Below are positions 56,108-64,000 of a DNA stretch of 64,000 bases, one piece after another. The notes under the pieces are model-generated. The model worked only from the letters and a program-made list of their open reading frames with translations, was not told the DNA's origin and made no database searches. Position 1 is the first letter of the stretch. Every line of letters begins with the position of its first letter. Source of the stretch: Acytostelium subglobosum LB1 (taxonomy: Eukaryota > Evosea > Eumycetozoa > Acytosteliales > Acytosteliaceae). Location of the stretch: the NCBI RefSeq assembly GCF_000787575.1, contig NW_012236519.1, positions 372,001 to 436,000 of the forward strand, read 5' to 3'. The position numbers and the translations under genes were made by a program.

Positions 56108-57000
56108 ATGATATTGAAGAGGAGAGCCAGGCAGGAGCAATCCGAGAGGAAGGAGAGAGAAGAGGAAATCCAACGCCAGAGACACAGACGCAAGGAGGAG
56201 GACAAAGAGGAGCGAGCGGAGAGAGCGCGTGCATATGAGGATCCAGAAGCCATCGATCTTGAGGAAGTGGCCAACATTGAGAGCGCAGTCTACATATCAC
56301 AAATTCAAAGACAACAAGATCTGTTTCATCAAATCACACATACACACTCAACAACACCCTCAACACCTTCAACAACATCTTCAACACGATCAACACCACC
56401 ATCTGACACAGAAAGTGATATTGCCTTTATGTTTGAACAGGGCAAGAAGACTTTGGATGATGATAGTCCTATGTTCAAGAAGACTTTGGATGATAGTCCT
56501 ATTTTCAAGAAGACTTTGGATGATGTTGATAGTCCTAAGTTCAAGAAGACTTTGGATGATGTTGTTGGTCCTAAGTTCAAGAATGCATTGGATAGTCCTA
56601 TGTTCAAGAAGACTTTGGATGATTTTGTTAGTCCTAAGTTCAAGAATGCATTGGATAGTCCTAAGTGCGAGAAGACATCGGATGATAATGACTCTAGATG
56701 CAAATGCCGTGGATTCCATCCGTACCCTCAGAAGATGGACGTATCACGACAGATGTACACTTGTACGAATTGTCAACATTCGTACAAATATCACCCTGGG
56801 TGATCCCCAAACCGTACTCTGTGAGTCCGACTCATGTCACTTCCAGCAATGCACCAGACACTCTCAAGAAGAACAAGAACTATTCCAAGCCGTCGGCCAA
56901 GACGCATGTCCCCAGGAAGAAGACTGCCGTCAGGAGGACTAAAGCCAAGAAGAAGAATACAAACAAGAAGACAACTAAGAAGACAACCAAGAAGAAATAG
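56108..57000 (+). CDS. Charged repeat protein with Cys cluster and Lys tail
   Basis: Probable exons 56108-56799 and 56847-57000, in total about 280 residues. It starts with a charged helix (RRARQEQSERKEREEEIQRQ), followed by a Thr/Ser-rich linker, seven tandem repeats of the form DSPxFKKTLDD (56450-56672), a possible zinc-binding cluster (CKCRGFHPY...YTCTNCQHSY) and a tail of Lys/Thr repeats (NTNKKTTKKTTKKK). The short 47-base intron (GTGATC...TTCCAG) is inferred because it removes an in-frame TGA and joins the two open stretches; it lacks CTAAC, so the C-terminal exon is tentative. The true start may lie upstream (see the preceding entry). Function unknown; nucleic-acid binding would suit the tail. 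Confidence 0.5.
56450..56672 (+). repeat. Intragenic minisatellite of ~30-36 bases
   Basis: Seven units around GATAGTCCTATGTTCAAGAA, varying in length (27-39 bases) by whole codons, encoding DSPMFKKTLDD-type units; two units switch to KNALDS. Because all changes keep the frame, the array has expanded and shrunk under selection for the reading frame. Confidence 0.8.
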
Positions 57001-57474
57001 AACTCTATATCTATTGCCACGTGTATTTGGTTGAGAGGAGAACTTTCAACGCTGTACACACTCACTCACTCACTTTACAACAATCATAAAAGTAAAGTAC
57101 TTTACTTTCCAATACAACCTAACATGTATTCAAGGGATGGTTGGCAATCCCATGAAGGTGTCAATCACAATGCTGCAATGGATGCTACCCATTGATGGGC
57201 TCCACACCCAGCATTGATTGAGATTTATAAAGTGATTTGACCATCGGGGCTTCAACTTCATGTGGTCGGAGAGGTGGTATCGCCCATTACCATCAATTGT
57301 TTTCAATGATTGTTCAATTCAAGTTGAGTGGCAACCTTGGATGCCATGCGATGCCCATTACCAAAACACATGATTAATCATGTCAATCCACTTAAACCAT
57401 GGTGGATATGTTATTTTCAACCAATAAATCATTTAATTCTATTATCAGATACTCAATCAATCAATCAATCAAAC
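57001..57474. other. Intergenic region with a perfect palindrome
   Basis: Holds the perfect 20-base palindrome at 57089-57108 next to a CACT run, then promoter-like sequence with (CAAT)n directly before the surface-protein ATG at 57475. No exon seen. Confidence 0.5.
57089..57108. repeat. Perfect 20-base palindrome
   Basis: AAAGTAAAGTACTTTACTTT reads the same on both strands, with no mismatch and no loop. It could be a dimeric factor site or a cruciform. Confidence 0.8.
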
Positions 57475-60400
57475 ATGTACATGTACATGTACTTGTTCAT
57501 AATATGTTTTGTTGTTGAAGTAGTTAGAACTCAACAAGAATTCATAAATCCACTAAACAATCATATTTATTCTATTCAACTTGGATCATATTCTTGGGAG
57601 GAAGCAAGACAAGATGCCTCTAGCAAAAGTGGATACCTTACAACAATCACAACAATGGATGAGAACATATTTGTTCTAAATCTAATCAGAAGTAGGTATT
57701 CGAATGATCCAAAGTAATAATAATATTAATGCTAACACTCCTCACCTCCAACTACAACAAGATCAAAGTCATAACCTTGATTACTTGTGGATTGGAGCTA
57801 AAACAAATATTGATGGATATAGTTGTACATGGGACAATGGTCCAGAGAATGGTATTATAATGTATAATAGGATTATGAACAAATGTACTGGATACTGTCA
57901 ATGGGCAACTGATCATCCAAAAGGAAATCAAGTTGGAGGCTACATCAACTTTGGTCCTCAAGGCTGGGAGGAGACAACCAACTCTGACAACAAAGTGATT
58001 GGATATATCTTGGAGAAGGGTGGTGAGAATGATCCTGTACCAATCGCCACTGATATGGAGACCAGTGTCATGTCCATCGTCAATATGAACCGAACCCAAT
58101 TCAATCTAAACAAGTTGTCCATCGTATTCCAACCCTTCTACAATGTCCACAAGCCCTTCGATTGCACTATCCTGTCTTTCAATCAAACCATTGTCACTTG
58201 TCAGTCAGAGTACACTGTTGGTCGATACAACATCACCTTCAATGATGGTCTCACATCATTCACCTACCAATCATATCATCCAAATTGTAAGTACTCTTTA
58301 ACACGATCAATTAATCATACTCTCTTACCAATATTGTTTATTGTAGTACCCTATGTATCATCGGTGATACCAAGTTATAGTGCCCAAGGTAGATTGACCA
58401 TAAATGGAAAGAACTTTGGACCAGATATTACGTATATCAACAATGTATACTACTCATCACAATCAATCAAATGTATTCCACTCACTGCTTTTCTCAAAGA
58501 TCGATCATTCTCTTGTGAGTTGGCATCCAGTGTATTCAAGAATGAGACCACTGGAAACACAACAACACGTACTCAACTCATCACCATATCAGTTGGACAG
58601 GTGCCTCTAACGATCAGCCGTTTCCCAACTTGTAAGTTGAGTTGAGATGATCATTTCTCAACTTCTATCCTAACACATGTTACTCAATCATATTGTACTA
58701 GATTCTAAAGAATCCAACACTATGATCATGTTCACCTCCAATACTGATGAGTATATCTATACCTATCTGTCTGAACATCGTTCAGGATATATATTGGCGC
58801 CAACAACACAAAGTGACATCATAATGATCCGCAACTTGTTTTACTTTCAGTTGATCTATCCATCATACCATGACCAGTGTATGTTATTAGTTGAAGTTGA
58901 ATGAACATGTATACCCTCTAACTAATGATGACATCACTTCATATCAGCTGCCTATTACTTCATCAATGGACCATACCCAAGTCAACCATTCCTCACAGTG
59001 ACTGGTGGAATCAATCATACCTACATCCAAGGTATCAACAACTATGATATCAGTGTGATCAATAACATCAATGATCGTAAGTATTAATCAATCAACTGAT
59101 TCACTCATACTAACAACCCAACACCAATCAATCAAGTCAATGCATACCTTACTTTGGATACCAACTCAATGACATTCATCAATGACACTCCGATCATTGG
59201 TACTGAATCATACTATGCTGTAAAGTTCGAGTTGGGGACCCAACCTCCATCGTTCTTCAATCCCAACCAAAGTTACTATGCACCAACACAAGGTGGATGG
59301 ATAGTGATTGAGGTGTCCAATCTGCAACTTCCAAACTCTGTCTACACCCTGAGGGTTCAAGGATTGCCTCCAATCACTCAGCTCATACCATTCACTGACA
59401 ACTCTTCAATTGGATTCACTGCCCCAAGTGGTGTTGGCAAAGGATATCCGATAACAGTCAGCGTAGATGGTAGATCAACAGCGGATACATCGGTATACCT
59501 ATCATACTATGGACCATCAATCACATTGATACAACCATTCTTTGTTAATCAATCGGGTGGATTGATTACATTGTTTGGTCAGAACTTTGGCAACAATCAA
59601 TCATCGATCACATACTCAATCGATGGAGTGATCAATCTATCCAACTCAATCACAATCCTTAAGCCCCATGAACAACTGATTATAATGGTACCACCTGGTA
59701 CCAATCCATCACTTGACATCATACTCACTGTCGGTGGCCAAGCTACCGAATCATACTCATACCCTCGTCTAAGTAAGTACACTCACATCAATCAATCAAT
59801 CACATGACTAACATAACATACTACACTCCTAGTTGTTGAGTATGCTTCATCAGTTGAGAAGGGTGTTGGAGGCATTGTGACTGTGTTTGGACATCACTTC
59901 TATAATGTGAGCCAGATCACCATTGGAGGAGTGATGTGTCTGGGTCCAGTGTTGATCAACTCATCACAGGTTACTTGTTCATTCGATGGATCTGCTTCAT
60001 CTGATGGCTCCAACCCTTTGCCAGTGAGAGTAACTGCCATGGGTATTTATTCAGAGTCCTACTCATTCCTTTACCTGAATAGGAGTTCATGTGGCATGCC
60101 TCTTTGCTCAGGTCATGGACAATGTGTTGATGGCAGCTGTCAATGTAACACAGGCTATGGTGGATCAACTTGTCTTACACCATCAACTCCATCTAACAAC
60201 ACACCAAGTGTGGATCCCAACAATGGTACCATTGGTGACTTCTCCGTATTCTTTACTCATATCCGTGAACTTGACTCACTTGGCAATCAAATATCAATAT
60301 ACCCTACATCATTGATCAAATGGAACATCACTACAAACACATCAACATTACGCATGGCTACTGGAAGATTGAACTCTACATCCACAGACATGTCCAACTT

Positions 60401-61061
60401 TGTGATCAATGTTAAATCAATCATATTCCTTGAGGACACATCATATTGGTTCGCTGGACAGCAGATGTTGATGTCAAAGAATAGCTTCAAGTACCAAGTG
60501 GACCTTGCTGGATGGCCCTTCCAAGGCCGGGCCAACTATCTACAACTTGTGTACCAACTCCAATCACCCAACACCAAGGATGACGATGATTGTTCGTCAG
60601 ATCAATCGACCAACACCTACAACGACAAGAACAATCTCCTCTGGGTACAGATTGAACTTGGCAACAAGTTATTCTTAACAAAGTTCTCGGACCGGGTCTA
60701 CGTTGATCGCAGGGTGCTGGCCAGCAACACAATCATCTTGCCATATGATCCTGCTTTGGCCCATGGCAAAGACACCAAATTCAACACTCCATATTCAAAC
60801 AATATCCTTGTTGCCATGGTCTTACCATTCTTTGAACAGGCCACCATTGACCCAACATTCTCATTATTAATCAATCAACATGTGTCATCTGGTCAATGTG
60901 GAACAAAATCACTCTGGTGGATTGCACTCATAGTACTTGGTATATTCCTAATAGTTGGAATTGGAGGTGGAATGTACTTTGTACTCAAACGTAAACGTGC
61001 ATTTGAAAGGAAACAACGTTTAAGTTTCCAAATGATGGAGCAACAGATGCAACAACATTGA
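57475..61061 (+). CDS. C-type lectin/TIG/EGF membrane protein
   Basis: Seven exons: 57475-57691, 57762-58286, 58347-58631, 58702-58878, 58948-59076, 59137-59772, 59833-61061; all junctions are phase 1 and the sum is exactly 1,066 codons. After a hydrophobic start (MYMYMYLFIICFVV) comes a C-type-lectin-like domain (SYSWEEARQDA ... LWIGAKTN ... NFGPQGWEE), then several IPT/TIG domains (VSSVIPSYSAQGRLTINGKNFG; ITLIQPFFVNQSGGLITLFGQNFG; VEKGVGGIVTVFGHHF), one EGF-like module (CSGHGQCVDGSCQCNTGYGGSTC), a further ectodomain, one membrane helix (WWIALIVLGIFLIVGIGGG) and a basic tail. This is the architecture of dictyostelid TIG surface proteins used in adhesion and recognition. Five of six introns have CTAAC. 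The symmetrical phase-1 introns would favour domain shuffling. Confidence 0.88.
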
Positions 61062-61843
61062 TTTACTTGGTCAAGTTGTAAATGTAATATTAGATTGATT
61101 AATTGAATAAAAGTGAAAGATGTTTATGATGTTGTCATCATCTCAATTAATCAATTAATCAGAGTAATCAATCAAACAATCTGAAAATATATATGTAACA
61201 ATGGACGAGTCAATGTGTAACCTTTATGATTCGTCGGTCCTGCAAATAGATCCATATGGACAGAAAGAACCTGGAGTCCTTCAATAATAAGAACTCATTA
61301 TCATTAATGTTCATATTCCAGCCCAACTGGATCAAAAGGGGCACCATCAAAATGTGTGAGATGCACCAACATTACCAATTTCAGACTTTTCACCTTAGAT
61401 GAAATTGATTGGATTGATTGGGGCATTCATTCCTGTTTGGTGCCAGGATCATAATCATCCATCATGTGATTGATTATCAATCCATATGGATTAGTGATAG
61501 AGTGATTGAGTGAGTGAGAGGACGTATATATTACTGAAATGACACAATCAATTAGTCTGAAAGAATCCCTCTCTAAATGAAACGACACAGGAATTAAGTA
61601 ATAATATAGTCTCAAAGTCATAGTCACCCCGAGAATGTTGATGTCCAAGTAGAGCGACGGAGTGGAGTGGACAACATCACCCAACATGTAACCCATCGTG
61701 GTAAAGACGAGAGACGACACGACACGACCACATGGTATCCTATCATATCCTCGCTTTGTTATAAATAGCACGACCGGTTTATCAATTATGAACATCATCG
61801 AATCATTCAATCAAACAAATACATATACATACACATAACAACA
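61062..61843. other. Intergenic/promoter region
   Basis: Downstream of the lectin/TIG gene and upstream of the secreted-protein gene. A 127-codon minus-strand ORF (61427-61810) occupies the promoter but has repeat-derived sequence and is not called. A TATA box lies at about 61760. Confidence 0.5.
61760..61767 (+). promoter_or_regulatory. TATA-box-like site (TATAAATA)
   Basis: TATAAATA about 80 bases upstream of the ATG at 61844, followed by an A/C-rich leader. Its position and the strong codon bias of the downstream gene fit a highly active promoter. Confidence 0.5.
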
Positions 61844-62653
61844 ATGTTCAAGCTTGCTGTCTTTGTCCTCGCCGTTGTCCTCTCTGTGGCCTCTGCCCAG
61901 ACCAGTGGAAACTACTACACCTTTGGCCCATCAGGTATTGCCTGCACTGTTGGCAACACCAACTGCCCACACTTCTTCCTCAACGAGGTGAACGGAGGCG
62001 CTGTCCACGTGCCAATCGTCAACTTTGTCTATAGCAACGCCAACCTCGACCCAGTCGTCGTCCAAGGAGGTGCCTCTGGTGAGGTCGTCCTGTTCGGTGC
62101 CGTCAACGGTTACGATTTCGAGATCTACGAGGCCTACCGTCTGCTTCCACTCATCAGCGGTGCCCCAACCGGTGCCCTCTACACCCTGCACCCATCCAAC
62201 TACATGTGCCCAGTCACCGGCCCATGCTACCGTCTCAAGGCCCTCGCCCTGAACAACGGCACCGTCACCCTCGCCACCTCGTACACCGAGCCATACTCGT
62301 CGACCATCTCCTTCATCGACACCAACTGGTTGGCTGACCGCATCATGGCCTCTGCCCTCGTCCAGGGAAGCGTCATCGGAGGTGTCTTCACCGCCACCGG
62401 AGTCTACGTCAAGGTCGACGACCAGATCTCCTGCCCAGCCTCCCCACAGTACATGTGCGCCATCGGCAACGTCCGCGCCTACAACCGTGACATCAACAGA
62501 TGCTGGACCCTCGTCGGATGTGTCCACAGCGGAATCTGCCCACACTTCCTGCCAGCCTGTGCTGCCGGATACGACCTCATCAGTGTGCCATCTGCACCAA
62601 ACGGATGCAACCACTTCTACTGTGATGCTTCATTCTTGACCCAGAAGCATTAA
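61844..62653 (+). CDS. Secreted Cys-containing protein
   Basis: Single-exon, 269 residues, with a clean signal peptide (MFKLAVFVLAVVLSVASAQ). The mature part has about a dozen Cys, with CPHFFLNEVNGG near the start and CPHFLPACAAGYDL near the end, the latter in a Cys-rich C-terminal module. The first block resembles the C..P.CGG.FV..VN pattern of DUF6748-type secreted proteins, though the match is weak. No membrane helix or catalytic motif is visible. Codon use is the most G+C-biased in the window (C-ending codons throughout), which indicates very high expression, for example as a secreted or extracellular matrix component. Confidence 0.75.
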   Translation: MFKLAVFVLAVVLSVASAQTSGNYYTFGPSGIACTVGNTNCPHFFLNEVNGGAVHVPIVNFVYSNANLDPVVVQGGASGEVVLFGAVNGYDFEIYEAYRLLPLISGAPTGALYTLHPSNYMCPVTGPCYRLKALALNNGTVTLATSYTEPYSSTISFIDTNWLADRIMASALVQGSVIGGVFTATGVYVKVDDQISCPASPQYMCAIGNVRAYNRDINRCWTLVGCVHSGICPHFLPACAAGYDLISVPSAPNGCNHFYCDASFLTQKH

Positions 62654-62913
62654 GTAATCCATTTACATTATTATAATAAATATTGCCAATGATTATCTAT
62701 TGTCCTTAATATACTTAAACATATATGTATCTGTATCTTTACATACTTTATCTGTTTGAGATTGGTTGAGATTTAGAAAGAACATGAAAGTGTGGTGTCT
62801 CTTCAACTTTTGAACATCACCCATCTGATCTGAACTTGCATGTTCTTTCATTCATTCATGCATTCATACTTTGTGTTAGAGATAGAGATAGAGATAATAG
62901 GTATATATATATA

Positions 62914-64000
62914 ATGGATACAATTACATTTACATCTAACAATAATGTTGTTGAAGAGGATGAAGATGATGTTACTTGTTGTTATAAATGTACTACACAT
63001 TGCTTGAGAATAGAGTTTATATGTTTGGATTGTGATGGTTTGTTAGTATGTCCAATATGTCTGGCTCGTAGCCACAGTGGTCACAAGGTAGACCATGTAG
63101 GTAATATTAGAGAGAAACTAGTCAATCAAATACAAGAAGTACAAAAGATGAATAAGACACATTCATCATCCCCTTCACCATCACCATCACCATCATCACC
63201 GTCACATTCGTACTCAACAAGATTGAATCATCTTTGGAAGACATTACAACAATGTACTGCATCTTATCAATCATTACAACAGACTCATATGGAGATTAGT
63301 AGTCACTTTGATCAGTTGATAAAGGTAGTATTGGCTCAGGAGCATAGGGTAAAGTCGCGTGTCATTGAGCAGATGGATCGTATACAATCAACAATCAATC
63401 ATATAAACAAAGAGATAAGTACTATCAATAATATTATCAATATGAATCTACCATCATCATCGTCATCGTCATCAGTTGATGATGATCAGGACATGTCCAA
63501 GGTCGTCCAATCAATCTCTTCATGCACATCGATTGATCAATACATGTTGGTAGGTGGTAAGGACCAGGATCAACATCAACAACCCAATGACTACCAACTA
63601 CTATCAATGATAAGTGAACATATTAGAATAATGAGATTGAAGCCTTATGTTGATGAGAAGATACATCATATCAGTCCAATGAATATCGATATTGCAATGT
63701 TGAATGGTATAAAGAAACAGATTGAAGCATGCTTTGAACTTGATCCACCTGCTCCAAGACTACATCATCCAACTGGAACTGCGCAAGACAGCTCTCTACT
63801 ATCAGGCAAATTGATGTCCCTTCATATCAACGAATGCTCACTGTTCTCTGGAGCACATTCTCAGTGGACCCCAACAAAGGGTATATTCATGAGACCTGTC
63901 AATGGTGCCAGCTCCTCCCTCGTGTATGCACATGGCAATCTCTACCTATTCGGAGGCATGACCTTCATGGCTCACACCTACTCGTGGTACTCGTTGGCGG
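62914..64000 (+). CDS. B-box/kelch-type protein, 5' part
   Basis: Open from ATG 62914 to the window end (362 codons, no stop), so it is cut by the window. A B-box-type zinc finger occupies about residues 20-65 (CCYKC...CLRIEFICLDCDGLLVCPIC...HSGHKVDH), then a coiled-coil-like region with Ser/Pro runs (about 70-170), a long helical linker, and near the end the first kelch/beta-propeller strand (YAHGNLYLFGGMT...YSWYSL). B-box plus kelch proteins are common in dictyostelids. They act as scaffolds or ubiquitin-ligase parts, but no RING finger is seen here before the B-box. Confidence 0.82.
   Translation, partial: MDTITFTSNNNVVEEDEDDVTCCYKCTTHCLRIEFICLDCDGLLVCPICLARSHSGHKVDHVGNIREKLVNQIQEVQKMNKTHSSSPSPSPSPSSPSHSYSTRLNHLWKTLQQCTASYQSLQQTHMEISSHFDQLIKVVLAQEHRVKSRVIEQMDRIQSTINHINKEISTINNIINMNLPSSSSSSSVDDDQDMSKVVQSISSCTSIDQYMLVGGKDQDQHQQPNDYQLLSMISEHIRIMRLKPYVDEKIHHISPMNIDIAMLNGIKKQIEACFELDPPAPRLHHPTGTAQDSSLLSGKLMSLHINECSLFSGAHSQWTPTKGIFMRPVNGASSSLVYAHGNLYLFGGMTFMAHTYSWYSLA

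Noticed and set aside
61427-61810. 127-codon minus-strand ORF upstream of the secreted-protein gene
   Set aside because: It fills the promoter of a highly expressed gene, starts 34 bases from that gene's ATG, has no recognisable domain and its end is translated tetranucleotide repeat.

Overview
The window is nuclear DNA of a dictyostelid social amoeba. The evidence is a recognisable dictyostelid gene set: a cprA-type cysteine proteinase, FNIP-repeat/F-box-like proteins, C-type-lectin/TIG/EGF membrane proteins, a tiny intron-split developmental-type gene, and Asn/Gln/Thr homopolymers. Introns are short and AT-rich and most carry a CTAAC branch-site motif. Coding sequence is much richer in G+C than in Dictyostelium discoideum, which suggests a group-2-like species such as an Acytostelium relative; the species is inference. 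No rRNA, tRNA, CRISPR array, retroelement or virus-like element was seen.

Region 1-19 kb is mostly housekeeping: the end of RBM22 (splicing), a GET2/CAML-like membrane protein, mitochondrial valyl-tRNA synthetase, an MIT-MIT-LIM-arrestin protein, a small four-span membrane protein, NOP53, a delta-12-type fatty acid desaturase, an FNIP protein, a 62-residue split gene, an F-box/LRR protein, and BORC subunit 8. Region 19-34 kb has a long coiled-coil protein, YOS1/IER3IP1, a small amphipathic-helix protein, the cysteine proteinase with a nearby relic, DDX54/Dbp10, RNase P/MRP subunit POP7, a short-chain dehydrogenase and a rhodanese-dual-specificity phosphatase.

Region 34-43 kb contains a small adaptor-like protein, an 879-residue apolipoprotein-like protein ending in what looks like a MIC26/27 membrane hairpin, an AtuA-type (DUF1446) protein and an unrecognised protein. 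Region 43-64 kb is the accessory part: a large type I surface protein, a decayed tandem copy of it separated by an F-box-like gene on the other strand, two tandem FNIP-type paralogues that both end in a CaaX prenylation box, a low-complexity repeat protein, a seven-exon C-type-lectin/TIG/EGF surface protein, a secreted Cys-rich protein, and a B-box/kelch protein cut by the window end.

Several host genes contain single-base frame breaks that look like assembly faults. Two are lone N characters whose removal restores the protein exactly, one is an extra T in a T-run, and one is an unexplained slip in the tRNA synthetase. Several real genes (YOS1, POP7, BORCS8, the 62-residue gene) are visible only after splicing short exons.
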